Assembly: GCA_038277395.1 (NCBI GenBank)
Contig: CM076194.1
Location: 185,412,788-185,476,787, forward strand
Length of the DNA: 64,000 nt
DNA from: Dryocosmus kuriphilus
Taxonomy: Eukaryota; Arthropoda; Insecta; Hymenoptera; Cynipidae
Direction: 5' to 3'
Position numbers and translations under genes: made by a program. Shown one piece after another: positions 1 to 11,172 of this stretch. Below the pieces are notes generated by a model that was not told where the DNA came from, made no database searches, and saw only the letters and a list, made by a program, of their open reading frames with translations. Numbering within the stretch: position 1 is the stretch's first letter; the number at the start of each line of letters is the position of its first letter.

Positions 1-1
1 G

Positions 2-637
2 GATGAGGAGGTAAGAGAATTCATTAAGAAACTAGAAGTGGGGGAATATATGGAGTCAGATCATTTCCCAGTGATTGTGACAGTAGAGGGAGAAAAAGGA
101 AGTGAAAATGAGAACAAAAAAGAAACAAAGGTAAAACGAACAAACAGAGGGGAGTGGTCGAGGGAAGGAAAGGAACAATTCAGGGAAAGGATAAAGAATA
201 TGGAAATGGGTGAGGATAATGTAAACGAAGAAATGGAAAGAATGACGGAAAAGATAAAAAGAGCATTGGAGGGAGCAAGTAAAAAGGAAAGGAGGAAAGA
301 AGGAGGAGGAAAGGGATGGGATGAGGAATGTAAAGGGAAGAAGAGGCAGGTGAGAAGGGAATTAAGGAAGTGGAGAAAAGGAAACGGTAACGGAGAGGAA
401 TACAGGAGGAAAAAAAGAGAATACACAGAGTTGTGTGACAGAAAGAAAGAGGAGGAAAATAAAAGATTCGAACAAGAAGTAGAGAAGGCAAGGACGGAGG
501 AAGAGGTTTGGAAGATAGTAAATAAAGAAAGGAAAAGAAGAAAAAGTGTAAACCAGGATATAGAAATGGAAGAGTGGAAAAAATATTTTATGGAATTGCT
601 AGGAGGGGTTAGAGAAGAAAATTGGGAAAGGCGATAA
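2..637 (+). pseudogene. LINE ORF2 fragment: endonuclease C-terminus and charged linker
   Basis: The reading frame is open from base 2 and enters from outside the window, so the ATG at 38 is probably not a real start. An S-D-H-F-P motif (bases 56-70) matches the final catalytic Asp-His motif of AP-type LINE endonucleases. The rest is a very Lys/Glu/Arg-rich linker of about 180 residues, typical of the EN-RT spacer. The frame is lost before the RT begins, close to base 637. Seen directly: SDH motif, open frame, charge bias. Inferred: role as part of ORF2. Confidence 0.75.
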
Positions 638-644
638 AGAAGGA

Positions 645-1322
645 AGGGAAAGAGATAAGGAAGAGGACGTAACGAGGGAAGAAATTAGCAAGGTGATAGA
701 AGCAATGAAGGATGACAAGGCGCCTGGAGTAGATGAGATTCCAAATGAAGTTTGGAAAGATGGGGGAGAAGAGCTAAAGGAATGGGTATGGTTAATGTGC
801 AATAGAGTATGGAGAGGAGAAGGATGGCCAGAGTTATGGAAAGAAGGGATAGTGGTGCCGATAGTGAAAAGAGGTAAAGGAGAGGAGGTGAAAGATTATA
901 GAGGAGTGACATTAATGCCGACGCTGTATAAACTATACGTTTCGGTGCTAGCGGAAAGGTTGAAGAAAGAGGTAGAGGAAAAAAAGATAGTGCCACCGAA
1001 TCAGACAGGATTCAGGAAAGGAATGGGGGTGATGGATAATATTTATGTGATGAATTATTTGGTGAATAAAAGGATTAAACAAGAGAAAGGAGGAATGATA
1101 GTAATGTTTGTGGACCTGAAGGCAGCGTTTGACCCACTGGAGAGAGAAGAAATAGAAAAAGTAATGGTGAAGAAAGGGATAAGAGAGGGGTTAAGAAAGA
1201 GAGTAGCAGAAATTTTTAGAGAGACAAAAAGCAGAGTAAAGATAGCAGAGCAAGTAGGAGAGAGCTTACTGGTTGGCAAGGGGTGTGAGACAAGGATGCC
1301 CGCTCAGCCCGTTGCTATTTAA
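645..1322 (+). pseudogene. LINE ORF2 fragment: reverse transcriptase, fingers and palm motif A
   Basis: The frame contains the classic non-LTR RT order: K-A-P-G-x-D-E-I (fingers), W-K-x-G-I-V-V-P-I, D-Y-R-G-V-T-L, a T-G-F-R-K-G block, then motif A F-V-D-L-K-A-A-F-D (about 1110-1131), which supplies the first catalytic Asp. The frame is lost around 1280. The expected motif B block (R-Q-G-C-P-L-S-P-L-L-F-N) can be read in another frame from about 1284, which places a small indel there. The upstream edge is approximate, because the frame is already open before the GTG at 693. Confidence 0.82.
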
Positions 1323-1379
1323 TATAGTAATATCAGACTTGGAGGAACAAATGAGGAAAAAAGGTTGGGGGGGGGAGTG
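1284..1379 (+). pseudogene. LINE ORF2 fragment: RT motif B in a third frame
   Basis: Read from GTG at 1284, this stretch gives the RT motif B signature (R-Q-G-C-P-L-S-P-L-L-F-N) followed by about 15 more residues. It is lost at a run of ten G near 1370. It sits between the motif A fragment and the YADD fragment in the correct order, so this is one RT gene broken by two small indels, not two genes. Confidence 0.7.
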
Positions 1380-2528
1380 AGGCTGGGGAGTGAAAGGATT
1401 TATACCCTGGCATATGCAGACGATTTGGTGGTGATGGCAGAGGACGAAGAAGGGATGGCAGGGTTAATCACAGGATTAGAAAAATATTTGGATGAGAAAA
1501 AGTTGAAGTTAAATGAAGAAAAGACAAAGATAATGAGGCTTAGAAAAGGAAGGGGAAGAAAAAAAGTATGGAGTGGGAGGTGGAAAGGAATGAAGATAGA
1601 AGAAGTAAAGGAGTTCAAATATTTGGGATACACTGTACAGAATAATGGAGATCAAAAAGCGCATGTCAGAGAAAGGATAAGGAGAGCGGCAGGGGTAATG
1701 AAACAGATATGGGGCATAGGGAAAAGAAGATTCAAGAAAGATTGGGAGAGAAGAATGTGGCTATTTGATACGCTAGTATGGTCGGTAGTAGGATATGGAG
1801 CAGAGATATGGGGTTGGAAGAAAAGGGAGGAGATTGAAAGGTTACAAGAGAGCTAAATACGATGGACTCTAGGAGTGGACTGGAGAACGCCTGGATATAT
1901 GGTAAGAGAAGAAGCGCAAAGGGAAAAATTAGGTATTAAAGCAGTGAAAAGGGCATGGAGATTTGAGGAGAAGTTGAGAGATGGAAGGGGTGGGGAGTTG
2001 GCAAGAAAGTGTTTGAGGGAGGTCGAGGAGAGGAGAGGGAGGAGAATGGAATTGCCGAGATGGGAAGAAGAAAGAAAGGAGTGTCTCAGTGATAAAAGTA
2101 TAAGAGAGGGGGCAGAGGTAAACTTTGAAGAAGTGGAGAGAAGAGAGGAGGAAAGACAATTAGTGGAAAGATGGGAGATGATTGAAAGTTCGAAGTATAA
2201 TAAATGGTATAAGATGATAAAAAAGGAAGGATTGCCAAAGTATTTAAGAAAGGGGTGGGGAGAAAAAAGATGGATAAGGATAGCAAGATTTAGATTGGGT
2301 AGTGAGGTAAGGGAAGGGATGTACTGGGAAAAAAAGGAGAACAGAGAATGCAGATTATGTAAATGGGAAGAGGAAACATGGGAGCATGTATGGGATGTAT
2401 GTAGAAGAGGAAAGGAAGATAAAGGAAGTTGGCAGGAGAATGTGGGTAGGATTTTAGGAGAGGAAGGTATGAGGGAAGAATGGATGAAAGAATTGGAAGA
2501 AGCTAGAGGAAAGAGTGAGGAGAAATGA
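1365..2528 (+). pseudogene. LINE ORF2 fragment: RT motif C (YADD), thumb and C-terminal CCHC knuckle
   Basis: Near its start this frame has A-Y-A-D-D-L-V-V (about 1411-1434), the RT motif C with the catalytic Asp pair. An in-frame TAA at 1854-1856 interrupts it, and the same frame continues from 1857 to 2528 without further breaks. Close to the end a C-x2-C-x8-H-x4-C knuckle (about 2348-2402) matches the C-terminal zinc knuckle found in many non-LTR elements. A single point mutation could explain the stop. The ORF ends at TGA 2526-2528. Confidence 0.82.
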
Positions 2529-2855
2529 AAGTGTAAGAAAGCATGTCTGATAGAAAGGTGTAAAAAATGTATTAGATAATTAGAGTAGATTAGATAATTA
2601 GATTAGATAATAAGAATAATATAAGTAAAGGAAACTTGCGACTACTGTGCAAAACTGAGTACATGAAAAGCGGCCGTTGTTGTTATTATTATAATAAACG
2701 CTAGAGTAATGAAACGGACAGTAGAATAGAAATGTAAATAAAGTTAAAAAATAAGTGTAATAAGTGTAAGGATAAAATAGTAATAGATAAGGTAAAAGAT
2801 GTATGAGAAAAGAGGCATGTAAACCCTTAGGGGACACATTATGAATAAAGAAGAA
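2529..2855 (+). other. LINE 3' UTR with TAGATAAT-type short repeats
   Basis: AT-rich non-coding stretch after the LINE stop codon. It contains an imperfect run of TAGATAAT/TAGATTAGATAAT units at about 2570-2612 and ends near an AATAAAG (about 2842-2848) that may be the polyadenylation signal. From about 2861 the sequence matches the middle of the array monomer (compare 3880 onward). The exact junction is unclear because both sides are A-rich. Confidence 0.6.
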
Positions 2856-5800
2856 AAGAACTAGAACTGAATTTATACAGAAATTTGAATTCAGAAAAAA
2901 TAAGGTCATTCAACAAAATTATGAATGTAAAATATTAATTGACATATTATTTCTGAATTCAAATTTTAATTGTATCTTAATTTATATGTAAACAATCGAC
3001 TATTTCAATTCAGTATCAGTTTATACCTCGAGGTCGTCAGACCAAGACAAATCAGTAAAATGTTCTTCTTACAAAAATTGAGATTCATATACTTATTTAT
3101 ATTTTAAACTACTGACTAAGCTTGTAAAAATAAGGATTTAATTCATTTTAACGGATTTCATAATGAATGTAAGTACTATGTTTTTGAAAAAATTTTTCGA
3201 TTAGACTTGACTTTCAAATGTTATTAATTATTTCATATTATTAATTTTGGAATATAAAACCTGAAGGAGGCACAAAAGGGTGCTGAAACGTCGTGTTGTA
3301 ATCATAATTATAATAAAGATCGTATGACCAATGAATATTAACTTGAAATTATTTAATTTCAAAGTTAGATTACTTTAATTTATGATGATCCATAAAACAC
3401 TTCTTGTTGTTGGTAAACCTTCAACTATACTTTTTGAATTTATGGTCGATAAGGTACTGGTAAAATATGGGATTTTTTGAATACATCAAAGGAAAACATG
3501 GCCTGGGACCAAGGCTAGATATAGGTGAGTGGACATCAACCCAAAGAAAACTGATTCGTCTTAAAGAACAAAGGACCTTCCCTATTAGATGTAGGAGAAG
3601 TTCCATAATTCCAGCACACATGGAAAATTCCACGAAACATTTTTATATTAACAACGCTCATTACAATGTACATAGAAAATTAGAGTCAGCAATATCTCAT
3701 TTTCAAAAACAAATTTTAAACTCGGAAATTGAAAATTTAAAAATTTGGTTTACTTGTTTAACCATTTAGGAAACTTCTCACAATATTTAACACATCGTTT
3801 ATATAGAAATATCAAAGAACAGTCTACAAATAATTTCTTTGCTTCCCAAGAATTAATTCTAGAGAAAATAAAACTTAAAACTAGAACTGAATTTATACCG
3901 AAATTTGAATTCAGAAAAAATAAGACCATTCAACAAAATTATGAAAGTAAAATATTAATTGACATTTTAATTCAGAATTCAAATTCTAATTGTATCTAAA
4001 TGTATATGTAAACAATCGACTATTTCAATTCAGTATCAGTTTATACCTCGAGGTCGTCAGACCAAGACACATCAGTAAAATGTTCTTCCTACAAAAGTTG
4101 AGGTACATGTAATTATTTATATTTTAAACTACTGACTAAGCTTGTAAAAATAAGGATTTAACTAATTTTTGACGGATTTCATAATGAATGCAAGTACTAT
4201 GTTTTTGCAAAAGAAAAATTTTCTCGATGAGACTTGACTTTCAAATGTTATTTATTATTTCGTATTATTTATTTCAGAATATAAGACCTGAAGAAGGCAC
4301 AAAAGAGTGCCGAAACGTCGTGTTGTAATCAGAATTATAATAAAGATGGTATGACCAATGAATACTAACTTGAAATTATTTAATTTCAAAGTTAGATTAC
4401 TTTAATTTGTGACGATAGATAAAACACTTTTTGTTGTTGGTAAACCTTCAACTATACTTTTTGAATTTGTGGTCGATAAGGTACTGGTAAAATATGCGAT
4501 TTTCCGAATACATCAAAGGAAAATTTGGCCTGGGCCCAAGGCGAGATATAGGTGAGTGGACATCAACCCAAAGAAAACTGATTCGTCTTAAGGAATAAAG
4601 GACCTTCCCTATTAGATGTAGGAGAAGTTCCACAATTCGAGCACACATTCAAAATTCCACGTAACATTTCTATATTAACAACGCTCATTACAATGTACAT
4701 AGAAAATTAGAGAGTCAGCAATATTTCATTTTGAAAAACAAATTTTAAACTCGGAAATTGAAAATTTAAAAATTTGGTTTACTTGATTAACCATTTAGGA
4801 AACTTCTCACAATATTTAACACATCGTTTATATAGAAATATCAAAGAACAGTCTACAAATAATTTTTTTGCTTCCCAAGAATTAATTCTAGAGAAAATAA
4901 AACTCAAAACTAGAACTGAATTTATACCGAAATTTGAATTCAGAAAAAATAAGACCATTCAACAAAATTATGAAAGTAAAATATTAATTGACATTTTAAT
5001 TCAGAATTCAAATTTTAATTGTATCTAAATGTATATGTAAACAATCGACTATTTCAATTCAGTATCAGTTTATACCTCGAGGTCGTCAGACCAAGACACA
5101 TCAGTAAAATGTTCTTCTTACAAAAATTGAGATACATATACTTATTTATATTTTAAACTACTGACTAAGCTTGTAAAAATAAGCATTTAATTAATTTTTA
5201 ACGGATTTCATAATGAATGTAAGTATTATGTTTTTGAAAAAAATTTTCGATTAGACTTGACTTTCAAATGTTATTCATTATTTCATATTATTTATTTTGG
5301 GATATAAAACCTGAAGGAGGCACAAAAGGGTGCCGAAACGCCGTGTTGTAATCATAATTATAATAAAGATCGTATGACCAATGAATATTAACTTGAAATT
5401 ATTTAATTTCAAAGTTAGATTACTTTAATTTATGAGGATCCATAAAACACTTCTTGTTGTTGGTAAACCTTCAACTATACTTTTTGAATTTGTGGTCGAT
5501 AAGTTACTGGTAAAATATGCGATTTTCCGAATACATCAAAGGAAAATATGGCCCGGGACCAAGGCGAGATATAGGTGAGTGGACATCAACCCAAAGAAAA
5601 CTGATTCGTTTTAAAGAACAAAGGACCTTTCTTATTAGATATAGGAAAAATTCCATAATTCCAGCACACATTGAAAATTCCACGAAACATTTTTATATTA
5701 TCAACGCTCATTACAATGTACATAGAAAATTAGAGTCAGCAATATCTCATTTTCAAAAACAAATTTTAAACTCTGAAATTGAGAATTTAGAACTGAATTT

Positions 5801-6152
5801 ATTACAGAAAATAAAATTTGAATTTTCAGAAAAAATAAGATCATTCAACAACATTATGAAAGTAAGATATTAATTGACATTTTAATTCTGAATTCAAATT
5901 TTAATTGTATCTTCATGTACATGTAAACAATCGACTATTTCAATTCAGTATCAGTTTATACCTCGAGGTCGTCAGACCAAGACACATCAGTAAAATGTTC
6001 TTCTTACAAAAATTGAGATACATATACTTATTTATATTTGAAACTACTGACTAAGCTTGTAAAAATAAGGATTTAATTTATTTTTAACGGATTTCATAGT
6101 GAATGTAAGTACTATGTTTTTGAAAAAAAAAAATTTTCGATTAGACTTGACT
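2856..6152 (+). repeat. PLE-derived ~1.03-kb tandem array, block A
   Basis: Partial monomer followed by three monomers whose ORF-A starts lie at 3467, 4496 and 5517 (spacings 1029 and 1021). Hammerhead-like cores lie at 3261-3292, 4288-4319 and 5311-5342. The block ends at 6152, where a LINE is inserted directly after the monomer's GACTTGACT. The first and third cores have the GAAGGAGG form, unlike most of the array. The third core also has CGCC in place of CGTC, at the predicted cleavage site. Confidence 0.93.
5311..5342 (+). ncRNA. Hammerhead-like motif, variant (GAAGGAGG, cleavage-site change)
   Basis: Core upstream of LINE copy 1. It reads CUGAAGG, then A, stem II GGCAC/GUGCC, then GAAACGCC. 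Compared with most units it has G where the core A9 would be, and C replaces U in the CGUC cleavage block, so this copy is probably inactive. The same GAAGGAGG form precedes the other two LINE copies (30030 and 55100) and also occurs at 3261, 38729 and 63819. Confidence 0.5.
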
Positions 6153-6617
6153 AAGTAGTCTAAGATGGCGCCGAGTGCGGTCGTACTGTTGGGTCGCTCC
6201 GTGTTTCGGGTTGTTTTTCTTTTGTGAATCATCGTATTTAATTTCAAAAAGTGTCTCTGGTATGTATTTTGTGACCCTTAACACCCATAGTGTGTGAGTA
6301 GGGGGTGCGGATAACGGTTTTGTCGCAAAAACATTTATTGCTAAACTCAGTTGAGGTTCCCACGTGGCCAGTTAGCGGTGTATGTGATTTTTGGTGAAAA
6401 AGGATTGTTTCAGTGCAGAAGGAGGATTATTATTAAACGTCAGTTCGAAGATTAGTATACGGCTAACATTTAATCTTGTTTTGCGCCTGTATTTCAGATA
6501 TATCTCTAACTTTTGGTTCCTAGTATTCCTTGAGCATTCATTGGCTCCTAACCTCTAAGCACACATAACCTCGGTTGTTCCCCACGTGTCTCTAAACCTA
6601 GAAATATTTATGCCACT
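6153..6617 (+). promoter_or_regulatory. LINE copy 1 5' UTR / probable internal promoter region
   Basis: Non-coding stretch between the element's 5' end and the ORF1 ATG. AAGATGGCGCC lies 10 nt inside the element (6162-6172), close to the YY1/Pho-type core (AAnATGGC). In human L1 a YY1 site at the same relative place positions transcription start. Two CACGTG-containing sites lie near 6362 and 6583. The promoter role is inference; only the motifs and their positions are seen. Confidence 0.5.
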
Positions 6618-7574
6618 ATGGCCTCGAACAAAGGCACGTCTAAGATCAATCCCTCCGCTGAAAAAATCTGCAGAGGTTGTGCATCTAAAGTTGTTGATGC
6701 GACGTTTTGCTCAGGATGCTCCGCTCCCTACCATCCTGCTTGTGCGGGTCGTTGTGCTACATTGCCTACTGGTGCTTACACCCGTTGCTGTGGCTCTCGA
6801 CCACCATCTCCAACTCGGGCTTTCGACCTGGAAGACATTAACAGGATTATTCAGTCTGCCATCGGAACACTCCAAACTACACTTCAAACGAAGTTATCTG
6901 AGGACAACCAGAAAGTGCTTGACTCTGTCAAATCCATAGAGGAGAAGCTCGATGGACTTCCGGAACGAGTTACTAAAAATGAAAAAGCGCTCGACAGTGT
7001 TACTGCCCGGATTCAGGATATTGAAGGTACGCTGGAATCTTTTGATTTAAATAATCATTCGGTGCTTGACGAAATAGAGCGTCGCAATGCTAGGAGACGC
7101 AACTTGATCCTTTTTGGGTTACCTGAGAGTAGTCAGGCCAACGTTCGTCCCGCTGGTTCCACCTCTGTACCCAACCCAACAACTCCCCAAGTCCAAACTT
7201 TCCTGGAAAGCGTCCTATCCCCAGGTTCGTTGCCAACGTTCGAGGCATTCCGGCTTGGCACTTTGTCTCGTGATTTGCTCAAACCTAGACCGGTTAAAAT
7301 CTGTTTCCAGGATCAGCGTGCGGCGCAGGCGCTCTTGCACTCGTTCCTAATTGCAATGAAGAACACGGAAAAAGAGAAAAGGACAACGAGAGCATCAACG
7401 GCGAAGAATCTCAGCATCTGGATGGCCCCGGACAGAACAAAGACGCAGCTTCAACAGATTCAGCATTTGAAAGAGACACTAAAAATGCGACAGGAGGTAG
7501 GAGAGGTGGATCTAAGGCTTGTGTTCAGGGACAATGTCCCAGTGTTAATGAGTGTACGGTCGAAAAAGGCCTGA
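6618..7574 (+). CDS. LINE ORF1 protein (PHD-like finger, coiled coil, RRM-like domain), copy 1
   Basis: Intact ORF of 318 aa from ATG 6618 to TGA 7574. Residues ~18-60 hold a Cys/His cluster (C-x2-C, C-x2-C, Y-H-P-A-C, then C-C) resembling the PHD-like fingers of CR1/Jockey-group ORF1 proteins. Residues ~70-150 are heptad-rich and likely coiled coil. From about residue 160, R-R-N-L-I-L-F-G-L-P-E begins an RRM-like fold typical of LINE ORF1 nucleic-acid chaperones. Expected role: binding the element RNA in the RNP. This is the only copy of the three with an unbroken ORF1. ORF2 begins 38 bp downstream. Confidence 0.85.
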   Translation: MASNKGTSKINPSAEKICRGCASKVVDATFCSGCSAPYHPACAGRCATLPTGAYTRCCGSRPPSPTRAFDLEDINRIIQSAIGTLQTTLQTKLSEDNQKVLDSVKSIEEKLDGLPERVTKNEKALDSVTARIQDIEGTLESFDLNNHSVLDEIERRNARRRNLILFGLPESSQANVRPAGSTSVPNPTTPQVQTFLESVLSPGSLPTFEAFRLGTLSRDLLKPRPVKICFQDQRAAQALLHSFLIAMKNTEKEKRTTRASTAKNLSIWMAPDRTKTQLQQIQHLKETLKMRQEVGEVDLRLVFRDNVPVLMSVRSKKA

Positions 7575-7612
7575 GTGTTCCTTCCTACGATTTCTCTTAC
7601 GGCCCTCCTACC

Positions 7613-10600
7613 ATGGTCTCTTCATGTAGTCAAGCCCACTTATGTAATAGTGTCGGTGTGACTCTTACACCACCTCAAGCGTTGTCTAATGATATTAATG
7701 CTCTCGCATCTCTCTATAACCTGCTTGAAGTCTATTATCAGAATGTACGGGGCATGCGCACAAAGCTACATGTACTAAGAAAAGTAATACCGGCTTGTAC
7801 AGCAGATATAATTATTCTTTCCGAAACTTGGTTGCATAGTGGCATTATGAACTCTGAATTAGGTCTAAATAATTTTTCTCTGTATAGATTTGATAGAGAT
7901 TCTCTTACTAGCAGCCATGAACGAGGAGGTGGTATTCTTATTGCTGTTAAAGACAAATTTCATAGTATATCCATACCTTGTAACATTAACTCAGTTGAAG
8001 CGATATTTGTTTGTGTAAGCGTGCGTAACTTTTCTCACATTTTTTGCGCCGTCTACATTCCTCCTCGCTCTGATATTGCTAAATATACTGACTTTTGTAA
8101 TATGCTTGAAGAGGTCTCGAATGTATTCCCGAGCCACCCGATTCATATTTTAGGCGACTTTAGCATGCCTTTCATTAGCTGGAATAACAATGCCACACTT
8201 AGTAATCAGGATATTCCCTTTTCGATAAATACTGATTCTTCTACTTGTCAAAACGCAATCGCTCAAAACCTGTTAGATACAATACATTTTTTTAATCTTT
8301 ATCAGAAAAACTCTATAGTAAATAAATTCGGCTCAATGCTCGACCTTATATTGTCCAATTATAACAATTGCTCGTCCTGCCTGGCACCGGATTCATTGCT
8401 ACCTTGTGATCCCTTCCATCCACCGATAATTTATGATGTATCTACTCCTAGTACACCCAGTGAATTGGCAAATAATACTGTATCTTATAACTTCAAAAAA
8501 GCAAACTTCGCACATATCAACTCGTATTTAGAAAATGTTGACTGGTTTAAATAGTCTCTCTAATTCGATAATCCTTTCTAACAATAATTGTCACAACTTT
8601 AATAATCAGGAAATTATCGATAATATGGTTGACTTTTTATACATGCACTTGTACACTGCGATAGAGGAGTATGTCCCTAAGTATTATTATCATACTTCAA
8701 CCTACCCTCCCTGGTTTTCATACGAGCTTAAAGATCTCGTGATTGCCAAGAAGATTGCGCACTCAGTGTACAAGAGAACGAGAGATCGGACTGACTATGA
8801 GAATTTCTCTGTCTTGAGGGCGAAATATAATTTTTTATCGGAACATTGTTATAATGAGTACATACTTAGGACTGAGGGAAGTATCATAGCCAGCCCGAAA
8901 TCCTTTTGGAACTATGTTAACGAATCTAGAAATAATTCTTCGATGCCAGCTGAAATGTTTCTCGACAATTTAAGAGCAGACTCCTGTTTGCAGATAGCCG
9001 AATTATTTGCTATGCACTTTAGATCAGTCTACAATCCTACCAACATTTGTGCCTACATTCATTCTTACAACGTTGAAGTCGATCTAAACATTGTTTATAT
9101 TTCCAGAGACGAAATCAGGGCTAAACTACGTAATCTCAAGCAAAATAAGGGAGCGGGTATCGATGGCATCCCTCCCTCTCTTTTGAAGTCCTGTTGCTCG
9201 TCACTTACTGAACCTCTTTTTTTAATTTTCAACGCGTCCCTGGAAAAAGGTTACTTCCCGTATGCTTGGAAAAAGGGAATAATTGTTCCTATCCATAAGG
9301 TTGGTGGCAAATCTGACGTTACTAACTATAGGCCGATAACAATAATTAATGCCATAGCTAAAGTGTTTGAAAGTATAATGTATGATAAAGTTTACTTTGC
9401 ATTTTCTAACTTTTTCTTTGACGAGCAGCATGGATTTAGAAAGGGCCGCTCGGTCAGTACAAATCTATGCATCTATACTCAACACTTACTGAGTGCACTA
9501 GAGGGTGGCGGACAGGTGGATTCCGTCTACACTGACTTTTCTAAGGCTTTTGACAAAGTGGATCACAGCATCCTAATTTCTAAACTAAGAGCATATAGTG
9601 TCTCTAATAATACAGTTAATTGGATAGAATCTTATTTGCATAACAGAACACAAGTTGTTAGAATAAAAGATCATCTATCTAGCGAAATTTTTGCAACGTC
9701 GGGTGTTCCCCAAGGGCCGCGTATGGGTCCCCTAATCTTTCTAACCTTCATAAATGATCTAAAACAATCTATCCAGCATAGTAACTTCCTTTGTTACGCG
9801 GATGACCTTAAATTATATCGCAAAATTTCTTCCTTTGTTTGTGCAGCAAAACTTCAAGAAGATCTTGAAAGAATTAATTTCTGGTCTTTGGAAAATAACA
9901 TGCCCTTAAATATAAAAAAATGTCAAACTATCTCATTCACAAGAAAGAGGAGGCTAATTAGATTCTTTTATAACATCGAAGGACAACTGTTGGATAGAGT
10001 TCTCTTTGTGAAAGATCTAGGTGTCATCCTTGACTTTGCCCTAACTTACCTTGATCATTTATCTATGATTGTGAATAAAGCACTCAAAACATTAGGTTTC
10101 ATTATTAGAACATCTAAGTCTTTTCATAATCTTTTAGTTCTTAAAACACTCTATTTCTCGCTAGTCAGAACTCATCTTGAGACGGCTTCCATCATCTGGT
10201 CACCCTTCTACGCGGATCATATGATGAGAATTGAACGAGTTCAAAACAGATTTCTCAGATTTGTAGCTTGGCAGCTTGGTATATATAGGAATAGATTTGA
10301 CCACAATTATACTGAACTACGAACTACCTTAAACATACCTTCAATGCAATCCCGTCTTGTAACAGCAGATTTGCGTTTTCTCTATAATGTAATTAACGGT
10401 CATATCGATTCACCACAAATTCTAGCCCTGATCTCGTTCTCTGCTCCTTCTCTATCTCTCAGAGGCTCAACCTCTACCTTTAGAGTTCCTTTCCATCGAA
10501 CAAATTATGGCGGGAATAGTACTCTCACACGAATTTGTAAAAAGGGTAACCACTTTCCGGAAATAGATTTCTCTGATTCAAATTTATTAAGGTTTAAGAA

Positions 10601-10670
10601 TAGTCTCTCAGCGTTACTAGAGAGACTAACAGTGTGCCGTTTCCATACGCTGACCAGCCAGTATATTTAG
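7613..10670 (+). pseudogene. LINE ORF2 (AP endonuclease + reverse transcriptase), copy 1, one frameshift
   Basis: Endonuclease part 7613-8554: Q-N-V-R-G, S-E-T-W-L and G-D-F-S-M-P motifs (the usual Asn of GDFN is Ser here), and a D-P-F-H-P-P block at the final His. RT part 8535-10670: N-K-G-A-G-I-D-G-I-P, motif A T-D-F-S-K-A-F-D (about 9532-9555), motif B G-V-P-Q-G-P-R-M-G-P, motif C C-Y-A-D-D-L. The two parts lie in different frames because of a one-base change near 8547: GGTTTAAAT here, GGATAAAT in copies 2 and 3. Apart from this the gene is open to the stop at 10670. The start at 7613 is the first ATG after the ORF1 stop. Confidence 0.88.
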
Positions 10671-10778
10671 TTCCTATATTTAGTTCCTATTTTTTTTTCT
10701 TTTTTATGTAATAAAGGGCGTTGCCCGTTCAATGTTTAAATAAATAAATAAATAAATATTTATTTTAGGATATAAAAC

Positions 10779-10810
10779 CTGAAGAAGGCACAAAAGCGTG
10801 CCGAAACGTC
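10779..10810 (+). ncRNA. Hammerhead-like motif, post-LINE variant (loop AAAAGC)
   Basis: CUGAAGA, A, GGCAC stem, loop AAAAGC, GUGCC, then GAAACGUC. The loop AAAAGC is found only here, at 35636 and at 60730, in each case the first core after a LINE copy. It is therefore a lineage marker for the co-amplified LINE-bearing segment. Core elements are otherwise as in the standard monomer. Confidence 0.6.
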
Positions 10811-11172
10811 GTGTTGTAATCATAATTATAATAAAGATCGTATGACCAATGAATATTAACTTGAAATTATTTAATTTCAAAGTTAGATTACTTTAATTTA
10901 TGACGATCGATGAAACACTTCTTGTTGTTGGTAAACCTTCAACTATACTTTTTGAATTTGTGGTCGATAAGGTACTGGTAAAATATGGGATTTTCTGAAT
11001 ACATCAAAGGAAAATATGGCCTGGGACCAAGGCCAGATATAGGTGAGTGGACATCAACCCAAAGAAAAATTATTCGTCTTCAAGCACAAAGGACCTTCCT
11101 TATTAGATGTAGGAGAAGTTCCATAATTCCAGCACACATTGAAAGTTCCACGAAACATTTTTATATTAACAA

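Larger units (their letters stand above)
1..2855 (+). mobile_element. Non-LTR retrotransposon (LINE), 5'-truncated by window edge, decayed
   Basis: Remains of one LINE read on the + strand: end of an AP-type endonuclease, reverse transcriptase, C-terminal zinc knuckle, then a ~330-bp 3' UTR. The coding strand is extremely purine-rich (long A/G runs). At least three frame changes (about 620-660, 1280 and the G-run near 1370) and one in-frame TAA (1854-1856) make it inactive. It ends near 2850 with an AATAAAG-like sequence and abuts a partial array monomer (about 2856 onward), so it was inserted in, or forms the left edge of, the array. Similar C-terminal sequences are, as far as I recall, common in hymenopteran genomes. 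Clade assignment (Jockey/I/R1-like) is not secure. Confidence 0.85.
6153..10756 (+). mobile_element. Non-LTR retrotransposon copy 1 (PHD-ORF1 / EN-RT family)
   Basis: A 4.6-kb LINE inserted in an array monomer. Layout: 465-bp 5' UTR, ORF1 (6618-7574), ORF2 (7613-10670, one frameshift), an ~85-bp 3' UTR with a T-rich tract and AATAAAG, and a terminal (TAAA)n tail. The monomer stops after GACTTGACT and resumes at TATTTATTTTAGG, so about 26 bp of target is missing and no target-site duplication is visible. Sister copies at 31002 and 56086 sit at the same monomer position. The family belongs to the AP-endonuclease LINEs, probably the Jockey/CR1 group; the exact clade cannot be set by eye. Confidence 0.93.

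Noticed and set aside
61..2286. - strand ORFs rich in Ser/Leu/Phe/Pro under the first LINE
   Set aside because: Shadows of the purine-rich LINE coding strand; the reverse complement of A/G-rich DNA is naturally free of stops.
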